The notes under the pieces: model-generated
The model's input: only the letters and a program-made list of their open reading frames with translations
Database searches by the model: none
Told to the model about the DNA's origin: nothing
Source: a virus
IMG/VR virus record: IMGVR_UViG_3300030012_000916
Span: 1-22,634 of that record
Length of the DNA: 22,634 bases
Direction: 5' to 3' (one strand)
Made by a program: the position numbers and the translations under genes
Part shown: positions 1-6,383 of the stretch, piece by piece
Layout: each line of letters begins with the position of its first letter
Position numbering within the stretch: the stretch's first letter is position 1

Positions 1-528
1 TTGAAGTCCAAGACCATGTACAGTAGTTACATAGTCTAGGTAGTTTTCTTTCTTATCAAGAGCAAGCTCAATCTGTTGCTCCATCAAATAACGATCTTGC
101 TGCAAGGTGGCGAACCCTTCTGCAACTTCGTTGAATCCTGTCTGCTGTGTAAACTGCGTTAGGCTTTGATCATACTCTAGAAGTTCTCGGCTGTGTTCGT
201 AATCACGGATAGCCATTCCGTAATTCCAAGACTGCTGACGTTCCTTTTCTTGGAAAGAAAGGTTTTGTTCGTTATTTGCTTTAGCAATCTTAAGGCCTTC
301 TTTCTCGTATTGGTAAGCCCGTTCGAGTTCTTTGCCTTCAAACTGGTACGCTTCAGCTTGTGCGCGGTTGTTTTCTGCCGCAATCTTTTCGTTTTGTTTG
401 TTACGGGTGTATGCACCACCAGTGAAAATGTCCGCAACAAAACCAAAGATGTCATTTTCGATACCAGATACAGCTAACTGGTCATCTAAAATACTACCTT
501 TAGGATTAAATTCATACGGGTTATTCAT
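1..528 (-). CDS. Internal virion protein, gp14-like, partial (cut by the left edge)
   Basis: An open frame starts at ATG 528 and runs without a stop to the window edge (176 codons). It overlaps the tail tube B stop by 4 bases (ATGA). Residues 1-40 contain a Gly/Phe-rich stretch (NDIFGFVADIFTGGAYT). The rest is a long, charged, Gln/Glu/Lys-rich helix with strong coiled-coil character, for example NEKIAAENNRAQAEAYQF. T7 gp14 sits in this region of the genome, forms part of the internal core and is ejected into the host envelope at infection. The assignment rests on position after gp12 and on composition; no catalytic motif is visible. It could equally be another core protein such as a gp13 or gp15 equivalent. 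The gene itself is well supported; its exact role is not. Confidence 0.7.
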   Translation of the reverse strand, partial: MNNPYEFNPKGSILDDQLAVSGIENDIFGFVADIFTGGAYTRNKQNEKIAAENNRAQAEAYQFEGKELERAYQYEKEGLKIAKANNEQNLSFQEKERQQSWNYGMAIRDYEHSRELLEYDQSLTQFTQQTGFNEVAEGFATLQQDRYLMEQQIELALDKKENYLDYVTTVHGLGLQ

Positions 529-3164
529 GAAATCCTCTTGTAATAACGTGGAGTGTATCTACCTTCCCACATCATCGAGTTGACGGCAATAGGAAACGGT
601 GAGTTGTTGAACAATTTGAGACTAAAGTTTTCAGTACGTTGGTGAATAGGTAGAGTAAAAACTGTATCATTGTCCAACGGCACGTCATTAGCAAGATATG
701 TATTTGCTTCGATTACAGGTTGAACATCGAACCACTCTTCAACAAAAAATATAATCTCTGCGTTGTTTGCTGGTGCAGTTGTAAAGACAATAGTAGTGTC
801 GTTTGTGAAACTAAATCCAGTTTCAGGAGCACCGTTGACAGTAACTTTGACGTCAGACCTATTTTCAAACTCAAGGTCATGCTCACTAAACGTAAATGTT
901 GTAGTGCTACCATCACCTGTAAAGGTCCTGCTGTAGGGCAAACGTCCAGTCTGCTTTAGTTTGAAGCTCATGTTGCCTGACAGTCCTACAGCAAACTTCA
1001 TCCGTGAGATAGTCAAGTTAGCCGTAAAGTCAGTTTGATTAGATTCAGGTCTGAAGTATGTTCGTGGTAGTTCTACATCGAAGTTATACTTGTAACCAAC
1101 AATTACATCACCAGCCACGTTAAGTGCGTCATCACCAGATGCTGTCAAATTTTTGCTGGGAATTATGAAGAAGGTTTCTGTAGCAGGAGAGTTAGGTCCA
1201 TTAGTATCTGAACCACGTTCGGGTGTGATCGTAAAGCCAGACTCAACGAAGTCACCTGTACTAGTATTGCCCTTAATAACAATAATAGGTGTCAAACCAG
1301 ACACATCGTTGTACGGAATGTAACACTTAGTACGTCTGTTAGTTGCGTCGTACACGACAGCACTGGACGCAATGTTTTTGTACAGGTCAACACAAGGATT
1401 AACCTTTTCACCTTTGTTGTTTACAATAATTGCTTGCTCAGGGCTTTGACTAAGAGCTGCCTTTACCAAGGTAAACTGACTGGCTTGCTTTGTGACAGCA
1501 TACATTTCGTCTGAGTTAGTAGCTAAGAACTGGACGTTGCCGGGCATCAACCAACTGACCCACGCTTCCATGAGATTTTTTTCACCATCGTTGTAATAAC
1601 GATAGATAAACACTTCGTTGAGGCTTTGACCACTAGCAGCAATCATAGAGTTTTGCGGACTAGCGATCATAGAGTCAATGTCAGGACTGATCCATTCTTT
1701 GACAACACGCGAGATGTCTAAAACTTGTGGGTTCTCTTCCTGACCCCTCGTTACCATGCCAAAGACTCTAGAGTAACCAGGAGTCTTACTGACAAAGTTA
1801 ATGTTTGTACCAACCTCAACTGGCTCAATGTTCTTGTCTGTCTGGTAGTTAGACAACGTTCGGATCGTTGCCAACGACGGTGTAAGCACACCAGTGTCAG
1901 AGAACATGATGAACTGCTGGTTCTCAGAGAACAGCACTACACCCTGTGCAGTAGGCAGCACGGAGTGTAAAGAGGTAGGTCTGACAGACGAACAGCTAAT
2001 ATCTACAGGGTCACTGTCTACGATAGTCTGTGCGGTAGAAAAGAAAAAGTTATAAAAATCACCGGATCTACTAAGAATTACATTATCATCGCTAATGAAT
2101 CCGAGACGGTTGTTGTGAAAGAATGCACTTGCAATCTTACTACCAACAAAACTAGGGTTAGAGTTAGTTGTCAGGTCACCGACAAGACGGTCAGTATAGT
2201 CAATCTGCCTAAAGATAAAGGTGTTCAGTGCAGTGTTGACTAGCTCGTGTGGCATTGTCGAGTTGTCAAGACCCTTAGAAACTAAAGGGTTAATAGTCTC
2301 TTCGTAGTAACCCTCACCACTCACACCGTCGTTAGCAACAAACTTGACCCAAAAGTCAGAGTCGTTACCTGCTGTCAGTTTAATTTGGAACAGACGTCCA
2401 TGTCGTGACTGCACTGGCAAGTCAGAAATGCTGACTGCAACCTCTTTGATTGCAACTAAACCCAGGTTGTCAATACCACCTTCTGCATGGACATCCATGT
2501 CTGCAGTGTGCTGAAGCTCCAGTTCGTTGGCAAGTTTTGTTACTGTAATGTTTGCGTGCGAACCAGTCATCGCTTCGATGTCAAGCTTAAGATCATTAAG
2601 AATGTCATCTGCAGAGGATGAAGCGGAAGTGGTAAAGGTGGCAGATTGTGTAGAACCACCGATAGTAATGTCTACAGTGTATGTCTCACTTGCTAAAACA
2701 GTCTTGAGAATAATAGAAGCTGACCTGTCAGAGTCGTAGCTAGAATCTGTGACGGCTGTGTCAGCAGCTACAGTCTTACTGCCATTGACAATAATACTGG
2801 TGTCCTGAATGGTGATGATCTTATAGTCATCCTTTGTACCACTCAGATAACCAGTGCCGTCTGTAAAAGAAACTGTTGCCGAAACACCAGACACTGCATT
2901 CCAGATGTCGATGTCTGTTCCTTTAATGACGCCGATGTACTCTTCTGCATCGTCACGTCTAATGTAAAACCACTTACCACTATCGTAAGTAGAGCCTGTG
3001 CCAAGATTGACAATATGTTCAAATCCAGGTCTTTTTGTCAAACCATAGGTGACATCAGGAAAGCCGTTGAAGCACTCACGGACTTGACCTGGAAGTTTTT
3101 TGTTGTCTGATTGTTGGGAAACACCGCCGAGGTAGTTTCCGATCCGTTGAGTTACTGCAGGCAT
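525..3164 (-). CDS. Tail tubular protein B (gp12-like, tail nozzle)
   Basis: 879 residues, against about 794 in T7 gp12. The N-terminus (MPAVTQRIGNYLGGVSQQSD, then GFPDVTYGLTKRPGFEH) is the typical opening of this family, in which the protein forms the hexameric nozzle below the gp11 ring. The rest is beta-rich with many Thr, Ser and Asn residues, as expected of a tail structural protein. The ATG lies immediately after the tail tube A stop (TAA at 3165, ATG at 3164), so the two are probably coupled. The extra length may come from inserted beta domains near residues 130-230 and 740-800 (GDGSTTTFTF, FTNDTTIVFTT). No enzymatic motif was recognised. Confidence 0.95.
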   Translation of the reverse strand: MPAVTQRIGNYLGGVSQQSDNKKLPGQVRECFNGFPDVTYGLTKRPGFEHIVNLGTGSTYDSGKWFYIRRDDAEEYIGVIKGTDIDIWNAVSGVSATVSFTDGTGYLSGTKDDYKIITIQDTSIIVNGSKTVAADTAVTDSSYDSDRSASIILKTVLASETYTVDITIGGSTQSATFTTSASSSADDILNDLKLDIEAMTGSHANITVTKLANELELQHTADMDVHAEGGIDNLGLVAIKEVAVSISDLPVQSRHGRLFQIKLTAGNDSDFWVKFVANDGVSGEGYYEETINPLVSKGLDNSTMPHELVNTALNTFIFRQIDYTDRLVGDLTTNSNPSFVGSKIASAFFHNNRLGFISDDNVILSRSGDFYNFFFSTAQTIVDSDPVDISCSSVRPTSLHSVLPTAQGVVLFSENQQFIMFSDTGVLTPSLATIRTLSNYQTDKNIEPVEVGTNINFVSKTPGYSRVFGMVTRGQEENPQVLDISRVVKEWISPDIDSMIASPQNSMIAASGQSLNEVFIYRYYNDGEKNLMEAWVSWLMPGNVQFLATNSDEMYAVTKQASQFTLVKAALSQSPEQAIIVNNKGEKVNPCVDLYKNIASSAVVYDATNRRTKCYIPYNDVSGLTPIIVIKGNTSTGDFVESGFTITPERGSDTNGPNSPATETFFIIPSKNLTASGDDALNVAGDVIVGYKYNFDVELPRTYFRPESNQTDFTANLTISRMKFAVGLSGNMSFKLKQTGRLPYSRTFTGDGSTTTFTFSEHDLEFENRSDVKVTVNGAPETGFSFTNDTTIVFTTAPANNAEIIFFVEEWFDVQPVIEANTYLANDVPLDNDTVFTLPIHQRTENFSLKLFNNSPFPIAVNSMMWEGRYTPRYYKRIS

Positions 3165-3779
3165 TTATCGAATTAGGGCTTTGTAAGGTTGATAACTAAT
3201 ATACTGATTCGTGTTTCCACTGTGACCAAAGAATGTGTAATCACCTTGATTGCATTCATACTCCATAGCCATAGCCCTGGTGAATGCTTCCTTCTGTTGC
3301 AGAATCTGATATAGATTGTTGTCGCCTACAATCCTGCTAGATGTAATGGTGGCAGCACGTGCAGTAATAAAGTCAGCAATCGGCTTAGGCAGGTCAACCC
3401 AGTCAAACAGCCACACGATGTCAACTTCGATGTCTTTGTCAAAAGTATATTTGTGATGAGCTTTGTCGTACAGTTTTCCGCTTCGACGAATAACGTCTAG
3501 CTCAACGTTTTCTGCATTGTCTGTGGCGTCTATCTGCAGGATGTTATTAGGAATTAAGATTTCATTGTCCGTGTTCCTAACCATCTTATAATGGTTTTCT
3601 TTGTTGAATGTCCATCCCTCCGCCTGTACTTCCCGAGAGACTTCAAGCAAAGTCTGATAGGCAATCGCAACGTCCGGGTTGGTTTGATCTAGGGTAGTCA
3701 CAGGCGCTTGACCACATGACTGCAGAATTTGATTCACAGCTGGAAGTTCTTGCTGCGAGTTAGTGGTAGGAAAAGCCAT
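3165..3779 (-). CDS. Tail tubular protein A (gp11-like, adaptor ring)
   Basis: 204 residues, close to the 196 of T7 gp11. This protein forms the dodecameric ring joining the portal to the tail nozzle. The N-terminus (LPAVNQILQSCGQAPVTTLD) and the following helical section with EVSREVQAEGWTFN are characteristic of the gp11 family, as is the central DIVWLFDWVDLPKPIADFIT stretch. It starts at ATG 3779, only 7 bases downstream of the U-tract of the terminator that follows the capsid gene. Its transcripts therefore probably come from read-through of that terminator, giving less tail protein than capsid. No Shine-Dalgarno sequence is visible before the start. Confidence 0.95.
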   Translation of the reverse strand: MAFPTTNSQQELPAVNQILQSCGQAPVTTLDQTNPDVAIAYQTLLEVSREVQAEGWTFNKENHYKMVRNTDNEILIPNNILQIDATDNAENVELDVIRRSGKLYDKAHHKYTFDKDIEVDIVWLFDWVDLPKPIADFITARAATITSSRIVGDNNLYQILQQKEAFTRAMAMEYECNQGDYTFFGHSGNTNQYISYQPYKALIR

Positions 3780-3785
3780 ATAAAT

Positions 3786-3810
3786 AAAAAAAGGGACCCC
3801 GAAGGATCCC
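3786..3810 (-). terminator. Intrinsic terminator between capsid and tail tube A
   Basis: On the minus strand, GGGATCC and GGGTCCC (with one U-G pair) form a 7-bp stem closed by a UUCG tetraloop and followed directly by seven U residues. It lies 14 bases after the capsid stop and just before the gp11 start. This is the position of T7 T-phi, which reduces transcription beyond the capsid gene. Confidence 0.9.
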
Positions 3811-3824
3811 TGTAGGTTGATAAA

Positions 3825-4961
3825 TCAGAATGCGGCAGGCTTGGTAGCGGTGCCAGCAAACAGTTCCACTGCACAAGCAGGGTTCAGGTAGTCTGCGCCC
3901 ATGGCGAGACGACCCAGGATCACGTCACCTTGGTAGACCACGGAGACGTCACCGCTGGTGACCTGGACCTGAGGGCCAATAGCTTCAACGCAGCCAGCGG
4001 CTTCGCGTTGGAAGATAAGACCACAGGAGTTTGCGAATTCGGTTTCTTCACCGTACTCGTTGTTGATGCCAGAGACATCGTTAGCAGCATCTTCCAGAGC
4101 TTCGCTGACAAAGGAGCCAGTGTTACCGGGGGAAGTGGTGCCAGGGTTGGTAGCAGAACCAGTACCGTACTTAGTGCCATACTGGCTGAAGAACGGAATG
4201 TTCATGGACTTGAAGATCTTGATACCAGCAATCTCCACAATGCCCTGACCGGACTGCAGGCCATCGCCTTGCTCGTCACGGTTGATCAGTCCGTTGTTGC
4301 CAACTTCCTGAATTAGTGCATAGTATTGACGGGGGTTCAAGATTCCCACACGTCCCTCTTGAGACACACCCTTTTCGTCGAGTGCTGCTGCGGCATCGAA
4401 GAAGGCGGTGGTCAGTTTTTGAGCATCATAAGCGTCAGAAGCGTTGGCAGTAGCGCCAACACGGATTTGGGTGCCACCCGGCTCAACGAAGTTAGACTTG
4501 GTGATAGGGGAAGCAGCACGTGCCCCGCGAGTGATAGCGCGGAAGATCAGACGATCATACTTTTGTGCAAGTGCATAACCGATCTTGCGTGAGATTTCAG
4601 AACGCAGATCGTAGTGGGCAAGAGTTTCATCCAGGTCATACAGGAATGCACTGGAGATGAGCAGATCATCAACGGTGATAGTCTTCTCAGCCACCGGAGG
4701 TGCACCGTCGGAGTTACCGAGGATTGCGTTTCCGGGGGTGTGGTACTCAGCCGTGGTGCGACCAGTGTAGATGAACTGCATAGATTTGCCGTTCTTCAGC
4801 GTACGCTTCATGACAAGATCACGAGCGATCGCATTATACTGGAAGCCTTTGAACATCTCTCCACTGAACAACTTCAGGTAGAGAGCGCGGGTGTCACCCG
4901 CAGAGTTAGCCTGACCAGGACGAGTCAGACTCGTGGTCAGTGATGAACTTTGATGTGCCAT
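3825..4961 (-). CDS. Major capsid protein (gp10-like, HK97 fold)
   Basis: 378 residues, close to T7 gp10A (345). The N-terminal SLTTSLTRPGQANSAGDTRA, the LYLKLFSGEMFKGFQ stretch and the RLIFRAITRGARAASP region match the T7-like capsid family. The C-terminus, DVILGRLAMGADYLNPACAV, is a conserved closing segment. Around residues 255-290 is a Gly/Thr/Ser-rich loop (GTGSATNPGTTSPGNTGSF) that is probably surface-exposed. The gene is flanked by a terminator downstream and a structured leader of about 150 bases upstream, and is expected to be the most strongly expressed late gene. The start at ATG 4961 fits the family N-terminus although no Shine-Dalgarno sequence lies within 15 bases. No gp10B-type frameshift extension was identified. 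Confidence 0.95.
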   Translation of the reverse strand: MAHQSSSLTTSLTRPGQANSAGDTRALYLKLFSGEMFKGFQYNAIARDLVMKRTLKNGKSMQFIYTGRTTAEYHTPGNAILGNSDGAPPVAEKTITVDDLLISSAFLYDLDETLAHYDLRSEISRKIGYALAQKYDRLIFRAITRGARAASPITKSNFVEPGGTQIRVGATANASDAYDAQKLTTAFFDAAAALDEKGVSQEGRVGILNPRQYYALIQEVGNNGLINRDEQGDGLQSGQGIVEIAGIKIFKSMNIPFFSQYGTKYGTGSATNPGTTSPGNTGSFVSEALEDAANDVSGINNEYGEETEFANSCGLIFQREAAGCVEAIGPQVQVTSGDVSVVYQGDVILGRLAMGADYLNPACAVELFAGTATKPAAF

Positions 4962-5109
4962 TGTAAGGAGTAAATAGTATTAACCAACTCCCAAAGCTTT
5001 GAGAAAAATTTTTGTGGTCTATCCCACCGTCTAGACGGCTAATGGGTATCCGCGTACGGGCCAAAAGCCAATGCAAGGGAGGTCCGACTCTGAGGTGCCT
5101 CCCAAGCTT
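4962..5109 (-). promoter_or_regulatory. Structured 5' leader of the capsid gene
   Basis: 148 bases without a convincing gene. On the minus strand, GGGAGG (5097 region) pairs with CCTCCC (5076 region) around a 15-base loop. A second hairpin has CCCA and TGGG outside a 12-base palindrome, CCGTCTAGACGG (5027-5038). Nearest the gene, GGAGT (4991-4987) can pair with ACTCC (4971-4967), only 5 bases before the capsid ATG. A promoter is expected here, since this gene needs strong late transcription. TAATACTATTTACT at 4982-4969 resembles the left half of a T7 promoter, but I cannot confirm it. Function is inferred from position and base pairing only. Confidence 0.5.
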
Positions 5110-5304
5110 TTACAGAAGACCTTTAAGGCACTTCTTTTGTTTGCGACATTGTGGTTTTTTAGTGCCACAGTAACCACAACGATTGAAAGCAATACCGTTA
5201 TCGACAGTATCAGGTACTATTTTAGTAACAGCAGCTTTGACAACCTTAGATTGATGTGGCATGATCTTTTCAATAATAAATAGGCGTGGACGCTTTCCGA
5301 TCAT
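5110..5304 (-). CDS. Small Cys-rich (zinc-knuckle-like) protein, unknown function
   Basis: 64 residues from ATG 5304, preceded by AAGGAG three bases upstream, a strong if close ribosome binding site. The N-terminal part is basic and hydrophobic (KRPRLFIIEKI). The C-terminal third holds four cysteines in the pattern C-x2-C-x6-C-x5-C (CGYCGTKKPQC and on) within a Lys/Arg-rich stretch. This suggests a small metal-binding fold that contacts nucleic acid or protein. An internal ATG at 5262 (MPHQSK) would give a 50-residue version that keeps all four cysteines. It lies between the riboswitch-controlled peptide and the capsid leader. I do not recognise a named family. Confidence 0.65.
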   Translation of the reverse strand: MIGKRPRLFIIEKIMPHQSKVVKAAVTKIVPDTVDNGIAFNRCGYCGTKKPQCRKQKKCLKGLL

Positions 5305-5359
5305 CCACTCCTTAAACCGTCCCTTCGGGCTTTACAATTTTGGAAAGCTCAGAAGATAT

Positions 5360-5476
5360 TTAGTTGGATGCGATATTACGCTTAACAATGTAAGCGACAC
5401 CACGATACTTCAAGACAATTTCTTTTTGCTTGGCTTGCTGTTCGCGGACACGTTGACGCAATTCAATAAGAGACAT
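5360..5476 (-). CDS. 38-residue DUF4278-like peptide under riboswitch control
   Basis: Starts at ATG 5476 with GGAG six bases upstream (5486-5483) and stops at TAA 5360. The first half is a charged helix (SLIELRQRVREQQAKQKE). The second half, VLKYRGVAYIV, matches the core of DUF4278, the short cyanobacterial family with a K-L-x-Y-R-G-V-x-Y signature. Function is unknown. The ribosome binding site begins four bases after the 3' strand of a pseudoknot in the glutamine-II-like RNA just upstream, so translation is probably reduced when that RNA is folded. Short peptides are the usual genes downstream of this RNA class. The coding call rests on the good binding site, the riboswitch and the family motif; length alone would not support it. 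Confidence 0.7.
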   Translation of the reverse strand: MSLIELRQRVREQQAKQKEIVLKYRGVAYIVKRNIASN

Positions 5477-5490
5477 GATGAACTCCAAAT

Positions 5491-5541
5491 ACCTTACCCC
5501 CCGTTCCATGAGTAAGATGCCTGCGTCCCGAAGGATGAACG
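5491..5541 (-). ncRNA. Glutamine-II (Downstream-peptide) riboswitch-like RNA
   Basis: On the minus strand P1 is CGTTC (5541-5537) paired with GAACG (5506-5502). Inside it, P2 is a TCC/GGA hairpin with a UUCG loop (5535-5526). ATCTTACTC (5518-5510) pairs over nine positions, two of them G-U, with GGGTAAGGT (5499-5491), which lies beyond P1 and so forms an H-type pseudoknot. The strings CGTTCATCC, GGACGCA and ACTCATGGAACGG agree with my memory of the Downstream-peptide motif, later shown to bind glutamine. The pseudoknot ends four bases before the ribosome binding site of the following peptide gene, so ligand binding should lower translation. It occurs in cyanobacteria, cyanophages and marine metagenomes. 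Confidence 0.85.
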
Positions 5542-5553
5542 TACGGCTGAAGT

Positions 5554-5703
5554 CTATTTCTTTTTTGCAGTTTTTGCAGCACGCTTAAAGTTTGCTGCGG
5601 TTGGTGCGCCTTTAGATCCAGGCTTACGCATCTTCTCGCCACTGCCTGCAGCGATCCGCTTACGTTTTGCGTGGATGTTAGCGTAGAGTCCAGGCTTAGC
5701 CAT
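5554..5703 (-). CDS. 49-residue basic phage protein (MAKPGLYANIHAKRKR type)
   Basis: ATG 5703 to TAG 5554, overlapping the preceding gene by 8 bases. The protein is very basic: GLYANIHAKRKRIAAGSGEK, then a Lys/Arg/Gly/Ala section ending in three lysines. I recall near-identical short proteins beside capsid genes of other marine and cyanobacterial phages, always uncharacterised. The charge suggests binding to DNA or RNA, or to the acidic scaffold, during head assembly; that is inference. It is the last of five basic micro-genes between scaffold and the riboswitch, and its stop lies 12 bases before the riboswitch. Confidence 0.85.
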   Translation of the reverse strand: MAKPGLYANIHAKRKRIAAGSGEKMRKPGSKGAPTAANFKRAAKTAKKK

Positions 5704-5911
5704 AGGATTTTTTGGATTTCTTTTTAGCTAGAGGTAGTTGAGGTCCAGTCCGCTTAAGAAATGTTTCTTTTTCGTGCGGATTGTTTGTGCTCTTACCTTT
5801 GTTGTAAATCTTTTGTTTCTTTTGTGCACCTCTGTGGCCTGGGCCAATGTCAAAGGACTGGGAAACAAAGTTACTACCAAAGGCTTTTTGGTCAACTCGT
5901 TTGCTTTTCAT
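5696..5911 (-). CDS. Small basic protein, unknown function
   Basis: 71 residues from ATG 5911, whose A is also the last base of the upstream TAA stop (TAATG). This is better coupled than the in-frame ATG at 5923, which would add four residues. The sequence has GSNFVSQSFDIGPGHRGAQK in the middle and a Lys-rich end (KKKSKKSYG). No catalytic motif or membrane segment is present. It overlaps the next small gene by 8 bases and belongs to the tightly packed basic micro-protein operon between scaffold and capsid. I do not recognise a named family. Confidence 0.75.
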   Translation of the reverse strand: MKSKRVDQKAFGSNFVSQSFDIGPGHRGAQKKQKIYNKGKSTNNPHEKETFLKRTGPQLPLAKKKSKKSYG

Positions 5912-6171
5912 TAGCATTTCCATTTACGTAGTGCAAGAGCCTTCCGTGTAGGACGACCCTTGCTGTCTTTCATTGGTCCTTTGACACCAGACATGCGGGC
6001 ACAAAAAGAACGCTTGCGTGGTCCACCTTCAGGCTGTGGTGCCTTCAGGTTAGACCCTGTAGCTCTGTTATATTTACGCCGACCGGCAGCCGTTAAGCCA
6101 CCGGACCGCGATTTGTGTACACCGATCTTGAGACTTACTGAACGTGTACTACTTTTTGTTGCCTTTGCCAC
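5911..6171 (-). CDS. Small basic protein, DUF6321-like
   Basis: 86 residues with a GTG start at 6171. The central pattern, KIGVHKSRSGGLTAAGRRKY followed by NRATGSNLKAPQPEGG and RKRSFCARMSGVKG, matches a short phage family that I recall as DUF6321, of unknown function. The C-terminus ends with RKALALRKWKC. There is no ATG before the conserved region, so GTG is chosen; it is supported by GGAGG eight bases upstream, inside the preceding 20-residue gene. It overlaps that gene by 23 bases and the next gene by one. Charge and position suggest a minor virion or DNA-binding role, but nothing here proves one. Confidence 0.85.
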   Translation of the reverse strand: MAKATKSSTRSVSLKIGVHKSRSGGLTAAGRRKYNRATGSNLKAPQPEGGPRKRSFCARMSGVKGPMKDSKGRPTRKALALRKWKC

Positions 6172-6211
6172 CTTTCTTGCCTCCGCAAGAGCCTTTACCT
6201 TTGTATGCCAT
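6149..6211 (-). CDS. 20-residue Gly/Lys-rich micro-protein
   Basis: ATG 6211 overlaps the upstream TGA by one base (TGATG) and the frame ends at TAG 6149. The peptide begins MAYKGKGSCGG and is otherwise almost only Lys, Gly and Asn. Its stop lies inside the next gene, so the two frames overlap by 23 bases. The evidence for translation is the coupled start and its place in a run of genes of the same basic type. Such a short frame could also serve only to deliver ribosomes to the GGAGG site it contains. Function unknown. Confidence 0.5.
   Translation of the reverse strand: MAYKGKGSCGGKKGGKGNKK
6180..6184 (-). promoter_or_regulatory. Shine-Dalgarno GGAGG deciding a GTG start
   Basis: GGAGG lies 8 bases upstream of GTG 6171 and inside the 20-residue gene at 6211-6149. 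It selects this start for the DUF6321-like protein, which has no ATG before its conserved region. Confidence 0.75.
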
Positions 6212-6381
6212 CAGCGCATACCTCTCTTACGACGGAGTGCTGCAAAGTCTGCAGACTCAATTTTGAGTTTGTTGCCAGCTTGTCCTGCGATCATACGCTG
6301 ACCACGTGAAAGCTTTTTCATTTTCTTTTTTTTAGGAGGGCGTCCAACTTTGGAGCCGTATGTTCCAGGTCCGTAAGGCAT
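6211..6381 (-). CDS. 56-residue basic protein, unknown function
   Basis: ATG 6381 follows the scaffold stop after two bases, and the frame ends in TGA at 6211, overlapping the next ATG. Residues 1-15 (MPYGPGTYGSKVGRP) are Gly/Pro-rich. Next come a run of lysines, LSRGQRMIAGQAGNKLKIES and DFAALRRKRGMR. It is first in the basic micro-protein operon and is strictly co-oriented and coupled with the scaffold gene. No known fold was recognised; a nucleic-acid or scaffold-binding role is inferred from charge only. Confidence 0.8.
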   Translation of the reverse strand: MPYGPGTYGSKVGRPPKKKKMKKLSRGQRMIAGQAGNKLKIESADFAALRRKRGMR

Positions 6382-6383
6382 AG

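Noticed and set aside
177-455. Minus-strand frame of 92 codons near the left edge
   Set aside because: It is in a different frame from the gp14-like gene, which covers 1-528 without a stop and starts in an ATGA overlap. The 92-codon product is Lys/Thr-rich and has no start signal.
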